Positions 17,315 to 26,411 are shown, counted from the first letter of the stretch. The stretch: 64,000 bases of DNA from Avipropionibacterium sp050157065 (GCA_050157065.1 CP189573.1), one strand, 5' to 3'. The notes: generated by a model not told the origin, from the letters alone. Made by a program: numbers and translations.

Positions 17315-17342
17315 GGTCGTCCCTCTCGTGAGTCTGGTTCGG

Positions 17343-18455
17343 TCAGTAGATCATCCCCATCGCCTCGGTGACCCGATCCAGTGTCGCGGTGGCACGGGCA
17401 CGGGCGACGACGTTGCCGTCGCGGACCACCTGCAACACGTCGTCCCCGACCGCCGCCAGTTCGCGGCGTCGGGCCCGGATCGGTGCCAGGTGCTCGTTGA
17501 CCGCCGCGATCGTGAGCTGCTTCAGCGCCCCGGCTCCGCCGTCACCGATCCGCTCGGCGATCGCTCGGGGTTCCTCGCCGGTGCACAGCGAGGTGATCAA
17601 CACCAGGTTCGACACCTCGGGCCGCCGCTGCGGGTCGTACGTGATTCGCCTGTCGGAATCGGTCCGGGCCCGTCGGATCAGCGCGGCCGTCTCGTCGGCG
17701 GTGTGCCGCAACTCGATCGCGTTGCCACGGCTCTTGCTCATCTTCGTGCCGTCGATGCCGAGCACCACCGGCGCTTCGGACAACAGGGCCTCCGGGGCGG
17801 TGAAGCACGGCCCGTACGCCTCGGTGAACCGGCGGACCAACAGCCGGGTGACCTCCAGGTGGGGCAGCTGGTCCAGGCCGACCGGCACCACGGTGCCACC
17901 GACGCCGAGGATGTCGGCGGCCTGGTGGACCGGGTAGGTGAGCAGCAACCCCGATATTGCGGAGATGCCCGCCGCGGCCGCCTCCGCCTTGACCGTCGGG
18001 TTGCGCTGCAGCTCGGCGATGCTGATCAACGACAGGAACGGCAGCAACAGCTGGTTCAGCTCCGGGATCGCACTGTGGGTGAACATCGTGCTCTTCGCCG
18101 GGTCGATGCCGACGGCGAGCTGGTCACAGACGATGTCACGAACGTGCTCGGCGATCCGGTCCGTGCCGGCCCGGTCGGTGATCACCTGGTAGTCGGCGAT
18201 GATGATCATGGTCGGGACACCGGCCTGCTGCAGCCGAACCCGGTTGCCGAGGCTGCCGAACAGGTGTCCCAGGTGCAGCGGCCCGGTCGGCCGATCGCCG
18301 GTCAGGACGCACAACGACGCGGGTTCGGTGCGCACCCGTTCGGCGACCAGGTCGGAGCGTCGCTGGGCCTCGAGTCGGGAGCGTTCCACCGTGCTGGAGA
18401 GCTCCGGGTGGGGCGGCTCTGGGCTGGGTAGGGACTCGGTGATCAGGTTGGTCAT
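17343..18455 (-). CDS. trpS: Tryptophanyl-tRNA synthetase TrpS
   Basis: Class I aminoacyl-tRNA synthetase charging tRNA-Trp; 370 residues. The HIGH motif is 'HLGH' at 61-64 within 'LTGDRPTGPLHLGHLFGSL', and the KMSKS loop is intact as 'TKMSKSRGN' (about 235-243). AGGAG lies 5 nt before the ATG. The 185-bp leader upstream encodes a short peptide with three consecutive Trp codons and a strong terminator hairpin, so expression is very likely controlled by ribosome-mediated attenuation in response to charged tRNA-Trp. Confidence 0.97.
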   Translation of the reverse strand: MTNLITESLPSPEPPHPELSSTVERSRLEAQRRSDLVAERVRTEPASLCVLTGDRPTGPLHLGHLFGSLGNRVRLQQAGVPTMIIIADYQVITDRAGTDRIAEHVRDIVCDQLAVGIDPAKSTMFTHSAIPELNQLLLPFLSLISIAELQRNPTVKAEAAAAGISAISGLLLTYPVHQAADILGVGGTVVPVGLDQLPHLEVTRLLVRRFTEAYGPCFTAPEALLSEAPVVLGIDGTKMSKSRGNAIELRHTADETAALIRRARTDSDRRITYDPQRRPEVSNLVLITSLCTGEEPRAIAERIGDGGAGALKQLTIAAVNEHLAPIRARRRELAAVGDDVLQVVRDGNVVARARATATLDRVTEAMGMIY

Positions 18456-18507
18456 GGTGGCTCCTGTGGTGAGTGTGTCGTCACGCCACGGGCCACGAAA
18501 GCATGAA

Positions 18508-18530
18508 GGCCGAGTCGTGACGACTCGGCC
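18508..18530 (-). terminator. Terminator hairpin of the trpS attenuator
   Basis: A 23-nt inverted repeat, perfect apart from a single central base, followed on the minus strand by TTCATGCTTT. It lies 53 nt before the trpS ATG and inside its leader, so it must be conditional. Confidence 0.8.
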
Positions 18531-18552
18531 TGGTGGGATTTCCTGAGGTGTG

Positions 18553-18618
18553 TCAGGACACGCAGTGGTGAGGCGTCATCGGTTGACGCCACCACCAGTT
18601 CTGCCTGCCCTTGATCAT
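18553..18618 (-). CDS. trpS leader peptide (21 residues, WWW)
   Basis: ATG 18618 to TGA 18553-18555 encodes 21 residues beginning MIKGRQN, then WWW at positions 8-10 (TGG codons 18589-18597), ending HHCVS. Trp is the rarest amino acid, so three in a row in a short frame directly upstream of trpS is strong evidence for a sensing peptide. TAGGGT (18626-18631) ends 8 nt before the ATG, so the mRNA is probably leaderless. Confidence 0.85.
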   Translation of the reverse strand: MIKGRQNWWWRQPMTPHHCVS

Positions 18619-18625
18619 GTCGGCC

Positions 18626-18631
18626 ACCCTA
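18626..18631 (-). promoter_or_regulatory. -10 box of trpS transcription unit
   Basis: TAGGGT on the minus strand, 8 nt before the leader peptide ATG and 171 nt before trpS; it overlaps the end of no gene and follows birA's stop. Confidence 0.5.
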
Positions 18632-18640
18632 CACCGGCGG

Positions 18641-19525
18641 TCACCAGCGGAGGTGGACCACGTCGCCGGCCACCACCGTCCGCTCCCGTCCGCCGACCTG
18701 CAGCACCAGTCCCCCGTCGGCGTCGATCCGGACCGCTTCGCCTTCGATCCGTTCGGTGCCGAGGTCGGCCCGGACGCGGCGGCCGAGGGTGCTGCTGCGG
18801 TCGGCGTACCGTTCGGCCAGCAGGTGGTCGGCGGTCCCGGACTGCCAGGCCTGCAACAGACCCACCAGCCGGGACACCAGGTCGATCACGACTGCGGTCA
18901 CGTCGAACGGAGCCGCCCCGGCCAGGGCCAACGAGGTGGCCGTCGGGACCGGGAGTTGATCACGGTCGGCGGTGGTGTTGAGTCCGATGCCCAGGACACA
19001 CGCCGGTCCGGCCGGGGTCTCGGCCCGTTCGGCCAACAACCCGGCCAGCTTGCCCGTCGTCCCGTCGGAGTCGGGGACCACGACGTCATTGGGCCACTTG
19101 AGTCCGGCCGGGACGCCGACGGCTCGGACCGCATCACAGACCGCCAGCCCGGTGAGCAGCGGCAGCCACGACCAGCGGTCGGTCCGGGTGGGCCACCACA
19201 ACACCGAGATCGCCTGTGAGGTGCCGGGGTCGGCACTCCAGCCGCGGCCGCGGCGACCCCGCCCGGCCGTCTGGTGGTCGGCGACCAGCAGTCGTGGCCC
19301 TGGCCGTTCGTCCCCGCCCGGCGTCACGGTGCGGGCGACGGCAGCGAGGTCGGCATTCGTCGACCCGGTCTCGGCGACCGCGTTGACACCGGCGAACACC
19401 TTGGGGCCACGTCCGGCGTCGGCTCCCTCGGCGAGCAGCACAGCCGCCAGCCGGTCGCGGTCCACCACGGGGACGTCGCCGGTGACGCCGGGGTCGTACG
19501 GTCGGGCTTCCTCGGGGCTGGGCAC
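18641..19525 (-). CDS. birA: Biotin--[acetyl-CoA-carboxylase] ligase BirA
   Basis: Attaches biotin to the Lys of biotin carboxyl carrier domains, here plausibly the one in the carboxylase alpha chain at 50.6-52.4 kb. 294 residues, with no N-terminal DNA-binding domain, so it is a ligase only. Motifs: 'TGSTNADLAA', the biotinyl-AMP loop 'QTAGRGRRGRGW' and 'GLKWPNDVVV' with the catalytic Lys. GTG 19525 lies exactly 7 nt after TACGCT (19532-19537), fixing the start. Followed directly by the trpS attenuator. Confidence 0.95.
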   Translation of the reverse strand: MPSPEEARPYDPGVTGDVPVVDRDRLAAVLLAEGADAGRGPKVFAGVNAVAETGSTNADLAAVARTVTPGGDERPGPRLLVADHQTAGRGRRGRGWSADPGTSQAISVLWWPTRTDRWSWLPLLTGLAVCDAVRAVGVPAGLKWPNDVVVPDSDGTTGKLAGLLAERAETPAGPACVLGIGLNTTADRDQLPVPTATSLALAGAAPFDVTAVVIDLVSRLVGLLQAWQSGTADHLLAERYADRSSTLGRRVRADLGTERIEGEAVRIDADGGLVLQVGGRERTVVAGDVVHLRW

Positions 19526-19531
19526 CGCGTC

Positions 19532-19537
19532 AGCGTA
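19532..19537 (-). promoter_or_regulatory. -10 box of birA
   Basis: TACGCT on the minus strand, 7 nt before GTG 19525; leaderless arrangement. Confidence 0.5.
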
Positions 19538-19620
19538 CGCTCACCTCCGATCGCCCCGATCGCCCCGATCGTCCGTACGGTCGCAGCAGCAGAGGGTCGG
19601 CGCAGCGAAGGGAGCCCGTG

Positions 19621-20460
19621 GTGCAGCCGTGGAGTCTGCTCGACCTCGCGACCCGGCAGTGGTGGCGACTCACCGGTCGGCGGATCGATCCCGCCGGCAC
19701 CGAATCCTGGCTGCAGGCACCGACGAACCGGCGGGGCGAGGTCGGCGACGCCTGGCTCGACGACCTGGTGAGCGCCGGGCTGGCCCGACCCGACGGTGAG
19801 GTGGCGGGCCTGGTGCCCGATCTCGCCGCCCTCGACGGGCCACGGTTCGCGGCCGAACGGGTCGCCCCGCAGGTGCGGACGTTCTACGAGCGGACCGCCG
19901 CACATCGGATGGACGTGTGGACCCAGTGGAGCCCGCTGTTGGCCCCCGGCGGTGAGCTGATCGCCCGATTCTTCGGCCGCCGGGTGAAGCAACTGGCGCT
20001 TCCGGTGCAGCCGCTGGCGGTGAGCCGCGGGATGACCAGTGCCGTCCGCGGCGTGGACGACGTGCCGGGCGGGCATCGTGGCACCGCCTGGCTGCGGACG
20101 CTGCGCTCCGACGGGTCGACGGTGTTCAGCGGCTTCTACCGGGTGGGCCGGGTACCGGGCAGCCCACAGCCGCACGTGTCGGTGGCGTTCCCGCTGGAGG
20201 AGGGTGCGGTGCACGTGATGCTGACGCCCCGGGTCGGCGACGACGGGTCGCTGTGGCTCCGCTCGCGGTCCCATCGGTTCGGCCACGACGGTGCGTACGT
20301 CATGGTCCGGTCGAAGGATCGGTGGTGGGCGGCGATGCCGCCGTTGGCCGAGACGTTCCACGTGTTCGTCGACGACGAGGGTGTGCTGCGGACCGACCAC
20401 TGGCTCCGGTTCTGCGGCGTCCCGGCGCTGCGGCTGCACTACCGGATCGACCGCCCGTAA
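19621..20460 (+). CDS. Unrecognised conserved-looking protein
   Basis: 279 residues, no signal peptide or membrane segment. The chain has a predicted helical N-terminal half (about 1-130, with 'TFYERTAAHRMDVWTQWSPL') and a beta-rich C-terminal half (about 150-279) in which 'SVAFPLEEGAVHVMLTPRV' and 'TFHVFVDDEGVLRTDHWLRF' suggest a lipocalin- or sandwich-like fold. Codon use and composition resemble neighbours, so it is a real gene, but I do not recognise the family. AAGGGAG lies 6 nt before GTG 19621 (a GTG one codon earlier is also possible). It is divergent from birA and convergent with the flavoprotein gene. Confidence 0.8.
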   Translation: MQPWSLLDLATRQWWRLTGRRIDPAGTESWLQAPTNRRGEVGDAWLDDLVSAGLARPDGEVAGLVPDLAALDGPRFAAERVAPQVRTFYERTAAHRMDVWTQWSPLLAPGGELIARFFGRRVKQLALPVQPLAVSRGMTSAVRGVDDVPGGHRGTAWLRTLRSDGSTVFSGFYRVGRVPGSPQPHVSVAFPLEEGAVHVMLTPRVGDDGSLWLRSRSHRFGHDGAYVMVRSKDRWWAAMPPLAETFHVFVDDEGVLRTDHWLRFCGVPALRLHYRIDRP

Positions 20461-20481
20461 CCGGGTCACGCTCGTAAAATC

Positions 20482-20536
20482 GGGCGCCACAGCGACACAC
20501 GTGGACGTCAGCTCCAGCTGTGTCGCTCAGGCGCCC
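20482..20536. repeat. 55-bp palindromic repeat, family A copy 1
   Basis: Left arm GGGCGCCACAGCGACACA and right arm TGTGTCGCTCAGGCGCCC pair except for a conserved two-base internal mismatch, around a 19-nt centre. A second 55-bp copy with the same arms lies at 34665-34719. This copy sits between convergent genes, where it could act as a two-way terminator; its recurrence suggests a small dispersed element. Confidence 0.75.
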
Positions 20537-20557
20537 GTGCTCACGTCGCCGCCCCGG

Positions 20558-21964
20558 TCAACCGTGACGGAGCTCGACCGGCAACTCCTCCAACAGCCGC
20601 AACCACAGCTCGGCGGCCGTCGGGTAGCTCGGCACCGCATGCCGCAGCACGTGCACCGGCACCCGGCCGACGATCGCGACGGTGGCGGCGTGGACCAGCT
20701 CGGCCGCCTCCGGCCCGCAGAAGGTCGCCCCGACCAGGGTTCCGGTCCGCCGGTCGACCACCAGCTGCGCCTCGCCTGCCACATGGTCACGCAGCAGTGC
20801 GGCACCGGCCGCCCCGCCGAACGGCACCCGAGCGGTCACCACGTCGGCCAGCGTCGCCTGCGCCGACTCCTCGGTCTCCCCCACGGTGGCTACCTGCGGA
20901 TCGGTGAACACCACCTGCGGGACGGGCACCACCTCCGGCACCGGAGCCGGATCGCGTCCCGCGGCCTCGGCCGCCAGCCGGTCCCCGACCACCCGGGCCC
21001 GGTACTTGCCCCAGTGTGTGAGCGGTGCATCGCCGCTGGCGTCACCGACCGCCAACAACCAGTCCGGGAGCCGATCCTCGACGATGTCGGCCGTGGTCAA
21101 TCCGACTGCCTCCAGTCCGGCGTCGCCGAGCCGGGGGTGCCGGCCGGTCGCCACCAACACCTCGTCAGCCGACAGTTCGCCGTCACTGGTCTCGAGGGTG
21201 ACCGGGCCACCATGGATCCGACCCAGACCGGTGTCGGCGGGGTCGTCGCGGTGACAGTCGTGGACGTCGGTGTGCAGGCGGACGTCCACCCCGGACTCGA
21301 CCAGGGACTGCCGAACCGCCTCGGCCGCGAACGGCTCGCAGCTCGGCAGCAGCCGGTCACCCCGGACGACCATGATCACCTCAGAGCCCAACCCGTTGAG
21401 CCAGGTCGCGGCCTCGCAGGCCACCACGCCGCCGCCGATGATCACGGTCCGTCCGGGTACGTCGACGACCCCGGTGGCATCCCGGGAACCCCAGGGTCGG
21501 ACGTCGGCGTACACGTCGGGGACCGTGGGCTCGCTGCCGGTCGCCAGGATCACCGCCCGACGTGCCTGCAGCACCCGTTCGCCCTCGGCGGTCGCCACCG
21601 CGACCGTCCGATCGGCGACCAGCCGGCCGTGCCCGCGGACGACGTCGATGCCGACCGAAGTGGCCCACTCCAGCTGCCCGGTGTCGTCGTAGTTCGACAC
21701 CCAGGTGTCGCGGTGGGCCAGCAGTGCCGCCGGGTCGACCGCGGGCGCCGGCAGCGGCGCCAGGTCGGCGGCCGTCGCGGCGACCTCCAAGGGGCGGAGC
21801 AGCGCCTTGCTCGGCATGCATGCGTAGTAGGAACACTCGCCACCGATCAGCTCACCCTCGACGAGGACGGCTGTGAGTCCGCTGTCGGCCATGGCGTACT
21901 GGGCCACGTTCTCGCCGACGGGGCCGGCGCCGATCACCACGATGTCGTACGTCTGCTGGGTCAT
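20558..21964 (-). CDS. Pyridine nucleotide-disulfide oxidoreductase family flavoprotein
   Basis: 468 residues with the FAD motif 'VVIGAGPVGENVAQY', the redox disulfide CX4C in 'GGECSYYACMPSKALL', an NAD(P) motif 'VIIGGGVVACEAATWL', the second FAD motif 'LLAVGDASGD' and the C-terminal dimerisation domain with 'RHAVPSYPTAAELW'. It belongs with dihydrolipoamide dehydrogenase, mercuric and glutathione/mycothione-type reductases. No 2-oxoacid dehydrogenase or mer genes are near, so the substrate is open. TACTGT (21970-21975) ends 6 nt before the ATG. Confidence 0.88.
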   Translation of the reverse strand: MTQQTYDIVVIGAGPVGENVAQYAMADSGLTAVLVEGELIGGECSYYACMPSKALLRPLEVAATAADLAPLPAPAVDPAALLAHRDTWVSNYDDTGQLEWATSVGIDVVRGHGRLVADRTVAVATAEGERVLQARRAVILATGSEPTVPDVYADVRPWGSRDATGVVDVPGRTVIIGGGVVACEAATWLNGLGSEVIMVVRGDRLLPSCEPFAAEAVRQSLVESGVDVRLHTDVHDCHRDDPADTGLGRIHGGPVTLETSDGELSADEVLVATGRHPRLGDAGLEAVGLTTADIVEDRLPDWLLAVGDASGDAPLTHWGKYRARVVGDRLAAEAAGRDPAPVPEVVPVPQVVFTDPQVATVGETEESAQATLADVVTARVPFGGAAGAALLRDHVAGEAQLVVDRRTGTLVGATFCGPEAAELVHAATVAIVGRVPVHVLRHAVPSYPTAAELWLRLLEELPVELRHG

Positions 21965-22240
21965 GCTTCACAGTAACGGCACCACCCATCGCCAGAACCT
22001 TGGTCGCCTCACCGTCGATCGCACCAGGATGAGACGGTCGTCCGTGCACGGGCGAGGTCGACCGCAGCCACCACCTTCCGGGTGGAGAACGGGGTCACCG
22101 ACTGAGCGATGAGACCGTTTGCACCGAGGTCTGGTCAAAGCCGTTCCGGGGCGGCAGAATTCACCACCACTGGCGCCCGAACTGAAGTGGCGTCTCGCGA
22201 GGTGCTCCCCCGACCCATCTCGCGTGGAGGTTGAACTGCA
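21965..22240. other. 276-bp divergent spacer
   Basis: Separates the flavoprotein and the heparinase-like gene. TACTGT beside the flavoprotein ATG is a likely -10; GGAGG lies before the heparinase-like ATG. I see no gene and no clear operator for the large secreted enzyme. Confidence 0.3.
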
Positions 22241-25200
22241 ATGAAGCGACGTACCTTCCTGGTGGCCGCGAGCGGCGCCGCCCTGGCGGCCGGACTTGCC
22301 GAGTGGACCACCTCAGCCCGCGCGGTGGGCGCTCCCGGCGTCGGCCCGACCGACCGGTCGCCGCGGGTGAGCACCCGCACCGACCTGGTTGCGGTGGCCG
22401 ACACCGTGCCCGGGATCACCCTCGACGGCACGCTCGCCGACGAGCGCTGGGGCGAGCCGCACTGGCAGGACTTCACCACCCTGTACGACCTCACCGCGGT
22501 CCCTGCGACCGCACTCCACGTGGTGCACGACCAGACGACCCTGTACGTGGGCGTGCAGGTCACCGGCGCGACCGCGGCGACGGTGAGGCAGGTCTCGCTG
22601 CTGGTGCAGGCCGGCACCGGCGCCGACAACCACTGGACCTCGGTCAAGGTCCGTGACTTCCCCACCGGCATCAGGTTCTCCTCATGGGGTGGCGAGACGA
22701 CCGAACTCACCGGACACCGCAGCGCCCACCGGACGGCCGACGACCGGGTCACCTGCGAGATCGCCGTACCGCTGGCCGAACTCGGGCTGACCGGCGACCC
22801 GGCCGGCCGCGAGGTGGCGATCAACGTCGTGATCGACCACGACGACATGACCAACCCGGTCACCACGGTCGCGCCCACCCGGACCAGCGACAACATCTTC
22901 CAGTCCAGCTCCGGGTCGCTGACGACCGACGTGGTCGACGAGCACCGCGCGGCCACCGTCCACCTGGGTCGCATCGTGCCCGTCGCCGACGGCCGTCGTG
23001 CGCCGACGCTGGTCCGCGACACCGACCTGCGGCTCGACTACGTCGACTACACCCACAAGCGGCTGACCTATGCCCTGCCCAACGGTGCGGTCGCCGACAC
23101 GACCACGATCGACTGGCGCGAACCGGGCGGTGCGTGGACACCACTGGAGGCGACGGTGAAGCCCACCCGTGGTGGGGTGAGCGCCACGCTGGAGCACCCC
23201 GAACCCCGGACCCCGGGCCAGTACGGCCTCCGGATCCGCACCCGGGCCCGGGCGGGCGAGGACACCGTGCTGGTGGCGACGTTCGACCGGTTGGACCTGA
23301 TCACCGCCGGTGATCAACTTCCGGCGAACCAGCCGCACCCGCCCCGCGGCAACACCGCCATCACGCCGGCACCGGCGTCACCCGAGGTGGCCGCCCTGCT
23401 GGCGCTGATCCCCGACCGGACCGGCTTCACCTTCTGCGGGGTGCCCGAGCGGCCGTCGCTGCGCCCGCAGAACCTGTTCAGCTGGTCGGTCGACCAGCCC
23501 GACAAGGTCATCGCGAAGTCGACCGGCACCGCGTACCCGAACGACCAGTACCCCGAGGACAAGGAGCTGGTGGTCACCAACCGGCTCGGCGAGCAGGTGA
23601 GCTACCCGTACCACGAGGACGCCGAGGGCAAGCGCTACTTCCTCAGTGGGCACCTGTGGTACCAGCAGCGGGAGTACGTCTACGACCAGCTCCTCCCGGT
23701 GGCCGAGGCCGACCCGCTCGGGGCGGCCCGCCTGCTGCACAAGTTCGCCCAGGTCTTCCAGGGTTGGGTCCCGACCAACGAGTACCCCTGGCTGAGCCGA
23801 CCGGTCGCGCCGGCGTCGACCCCACGGAACCACTGGTGGGGTGGGGTCTGGGGCCGCTGGTCGACCTCCCAGCTCGGCCCGGTCGGCGTGCTGGCCCAGG
23901 CGTTCGCCATCGTCGAGCAGACCGACGCGCTCGACGTGCTCAGCGAGGAGGTCGGGCACGACGTCCGGGCGTTGATCACTGACGACACCTTCCGCCCCTC
24001 GGTGGAGTGGCGGCGGACGTTCTCCCCGCGCTACCACAACATGGACTACCCGAGCTATGTCGGGATGGCCCAGATCGGCAAGGGGCTCGGCGACTCCAGC
24101 CACACCCACGAGGTCGTGGAGTGGGCCGGGGAGTACCTGCGCCGCGGCTTCCTGTTCGACGGCTTCTGGAAGGAGACCACGCTCTCGTACCACAACCAGT
24201 CGGTGAACGGCCTGTTCCGGGTCGCCGACTCGGTCAAGGGCTGGAGCGACGCCGACGGCTACAGCTCACCACGTACCGGCGACCGCTTCGACGACCTCGA
24301 CCTGCTCGACGACATGCCCGTCCTCGGGTCGTCCAGCCGGATCCCCAACGTGTTGGTGTATCCCGACGGCAAGCTGCTGCCGATCGCCGACACCTGGGCG
24401 TCGTCGAGTGCCGGCTCGCCCGACTTCGGTGCCGGTTCGGTGATCTTCGGCGCCGGTGGGGTGGCCCGGCTCTCCCGCGGCCGGATCCCGACCACCGGTC
24501 CGTTCGGGGTGGTCCAGCAGTTCCCCGACCTCACCATCACCGACCAGAGCGTCGAGGTCCGCGAATTCGCCGACAGCGGCACCATGCAGCTGGAGGCGGC
24601 GGCCGCCGACGCATCGGTCAGCTTCGCCTTCACCGCCGAGGCGGGGAACTACGACCTCGACCTGTTGCCGTTCCACGCCGGGACGTACGGCCGGTACGAG
24701 ATCAGCGTCGACGACGCGGTGGTCACCGAGCACGACTTCTTCGACACCTCCAGCGGGGTGGCGGAGTTCTTCACCCTGGGCCGGCTCGACCTGACCGCCG
24801 GGGACCACACGATCACCTTCCGTTGCCTCGGCAAGGCCGACGCCTCCGGCGGCTTCAAGATGGGCGTGGTCAGCCTGGCACTGCTCGACGAGGCGGCCCG
24901 CGCGGAGCGGGACGACGCACAGCCGCCGGAGACGGCGAACCCGTCGCAGGCGAACCTGCTGTTCACCCCGAAGTACGGCCACAACCAGTGGGACCCGTTG
25001 AGCCTGGCGGTGTACGCCGAGGGCCAGGAACTGTTCCCCGACATCGGGTACACCCACACCTTCTACCGCCGGTGGACGGGCTCGACGTTGGCGCACAACA
25101 CCGTCGTGGTGGACCAGGACGACATGTCCTCCGACGGCAAGGACGGCGGCTCGGTCGAGGTGTTCTACCACGTGGACGAGGCGGTGCAGGTGATGCGGGT

Positions 25201-26359
25201 CGAGTTCGGGTCGGCGTACCCGCAGACCAGCCGCTACCTCCGCGAGACGTGGTCGATCAAGCACCCCGGCACCGATCGCGAGGAGGGTTACCTGCTGGAC
25301 GTCTTCCGGGTCGCCGGCGGCTCCCGCCACGAGTTCACGCTGAACGGCGACGCCAACCGGGACGCCACCTGGACGACCACGGCCGAACTGACCGACCACG
25401 GGCCGTACCTGCTGCCGCCCGGCGTCGAGGTGACCGAACCCGAGACCGAGAACGACTACGGGAGTGCCGAGGGCCACTACTACGGCTACATCTACGTCCG
25501 CGACGTCAAGAAGGCGACCCTGGCCGACGGGGCGTACGACGCGTCGCTGGCCACCACGGTCGACGAGCAGCCGGGGTCGGGCGCCCACGTCCTCGGGCTC
25601 GCCGGCGACGACACCGAACTGTTCCTCGGCATCGCGCCGTCGGTGCGGGCGACCCGGCTCAACGGCACCGGCTCCGACACCAATGACGAGGCGGTGAAGT
25701 ACTGGCTGCCGAAGCTGGTGCTCCGCCGCGAGGGGACCGACCTGAGGAGCACCTTCATCACCGCGATCGAGCCGCACGCGGCGGGGGCCGCATCGCGCAT
25801 CGCCGGCATCGAATCCCTTGCTCACAACGGATCTGAGGACGACGTGGCGATCAAGGTCACCCACGCCGACGGCACGGTCGACGTGATCATCTCGTCTTTG
25901 GACGACGCCGGCAGCGTGACCGCCGAGGGCGTCACCGTCACCGGCAAGCTCGGCTTCGCCCGGCTCGTCGGCGGTACGGCCACCGCGGCCCACCTGGTCG
26001 GTGGGAGTGCGCTGACCGCACCGGGCAAGGAGCTCACCGGGACCGCGCCGGTGGCCGGGACCGTGACCGGCACGCTGAGCTCGCTGGCCGGCGACGACGT
26101 CGATGCTCTGGTCACTTCGGTCGAGGTGCCGGACTGGGTGGTCGGTCACACGATCGTGGTCACCCACCCCGACGGGAAGACCCACGGCTACCCGATCAAG
26201 GCCGTCAGCAACACCGGCGGCGCAGGCACCGTGGAGCTCGACGGCATCGATCCCGGCTTCGCCATCGCCGCCGACGGCAGCTCGGCCATGGTGTTCACCC
26301 CGTTCACCACCTGGACCGGGGAGACCACCTTCCGGATCGAGAACGGCGTGTCCGGCTGA
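22241..26359 (+). CDS. Large secreted heparinase II/III-like multidomain protein
   Basis: 1372 residues, exported: 'MKRRTFLVAASGAALAAG' is a twin-arginine-like signal with cleavage near 'SARA' (about residue 28). Residues about 45-245 resemble a CBM9/DOMON-type sugar-binding domain ('ITLDGTLADERWGEPHW', 'IAVPLAELGLTG'). About 380-700 is an alpha-helical part with 'TLSYHNQSVNG', followed by a beta-sandwich insert ('DLLPFHAGTYGRYEISVDD') and then the heparinase II/III-like block 'KYGHNQWDPLSLAVYAEG' and 'GSTLAHNTVVVDQDDM' (about 905-965). The tail is Ig-like. Relatives are polysaccharide lyases acting on uronic-acid polymers; the substrate cannot be told. Ordering is typical of a lyase but size is about twice usual. 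GGAGG precedes the ATG. Confidence 0.85.
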   Translation: MKRRTFLVAASGAALAAGLAEWTTSARAVGAPGVGPTDRSPRVSTRTDLVAVADTVPGITLDGTLADERWGEPHWQDFTTLYDLTAVPATALHVVHDQTTLYVGVQVTGATAATVRQVSLLVQAGTGADNHWTSVKVRDFPTGIRFSSWGGETTELTGHRSAHRTADDRVTCEIAVPLAELGLTGDPAGREVAINVVIDHDDMTNPVTTVAPTRTSDNIFQSSSGSLTTDVVDEHRAATVHLGRIVPVADGRRAPTLVRDTDLRLDYVDYTHKRLTYALPNGAVADTTTIDWREPGGAWTPLEATVKPTRGGVSATLEHPEPRTPGQYGLRIRTRARAGEDTVLVATFDRLDLITAGDQLPANQPHPPRGNTAITPAPASPEVAALLALIPDRTGFTFCGVPERPSLRPQNLFSWSVDQPDKVIAKSTGTAYPNDQYPEDKELVVTNRLGEQVSYPYHEDAEGKRYFLSGHLWYQQREYVYDQLLPVAEADPLGAARLLHKFAQVFQGWVPTNEYPWLSRPVAPASTPRNHWWGGVWGRWSTSQLGPVGVLAQAFAIVEQTDALDVLSEEVGHDVRALITDDTFRPSVEWRRTFSPRYHNMDYPSYVGMAQIGKGLGDSSHTHEVVEWAGEYLRRGFLFDGFWKETTLSYHNQSVNGLFRVADSVKGWSDADGYSSPRTGDRFDDLDLLDDMPVLGSSSRIPNVLVYPDGKLLPIADTWASSSAGSPDFGAGSVIFGAGGVARLSRGRIPTTGPFGVVQQFPDLTITDQSVEVREFADSGTMQLEAAAADASVSFAFTAEAGNYDLDLLPFHAGTYGRYEISVDDAVVTEHDFFDTSSGVAEFFTLGRLDLTAGDHTITFRCLGKADASGGFKMGVVSLALLDEAARAERDDAQPPETANPSQANLLFTPKYGHNQWDPLSLAVYAEGQELFPDIGYTHTFYRRWTGSTLAHNTVVVDQDDMSSDGKDGGSVEVFYHVDEAVQVMRVEFGSAYPQTSRYLRETWSIKHPGTDREEGYLLDVFRVAGGSRHEFTLNGDANRDATWTTTAELTDHGPYLLPPGVEVTEPETENDYGSAEGHYYGYIYVRDVKKATLADGAYDASLATTVDEQPGSGAHVLGLAGDDTELFLGIAPSVRATRLNGTGSDTNDEAVKYWLPKLVLRREGTDLRSTFITAIEPHAAGAASRIAGIESLAHNGSEDDVAIKVTHADGTVDVIISSLDDAGSVTAEGVTVTGKLGFARLVGGTATAAHLVGGSALTAPGKELTGTAPVAGTVTGTLSSLAGDDVDALVTSVEVPDWVVGHTIVVTHPDGKTHGYPIKAVSNTGGAGTVELDGIDPGFAIAADGSSAMVFTPFTTWTGETTFRIENGVSG

Positions 26360-26411
26360 CGCACCGACGGTCCGGCCCCACCACCACCGACTCGGCACGG
26401 GGCCGGACCGG

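Larger units (their letters stand above)
18508..18626 (-). ncRNA. trpS leader RNA: Trp attenuator
   Basis: The predicted leader transcript carries, in order, a 21-codon peptide frame with codons 8-10 all TGG, a hairpin joining the Trp-codon region to the following segment (GGCGTCA with TGACGCC), and a terminator stem of up to 11 bp (18508-18530, GGCCGAGTCG pairing with CGACTCGGCC) followed by a T-rich stretch. CTGGTGG within the Trp codons is also complementary to CCACCAG (18530-18536) at the base of the terminator, giving a possible competing pair. Ribosome stalling at Trp codons when Trp-tRNA is scarce would change which structures form. Attenuators of trpS have been predicted in actinobacteria; the exact folds here are my reading. 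Confidence 0.85.
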
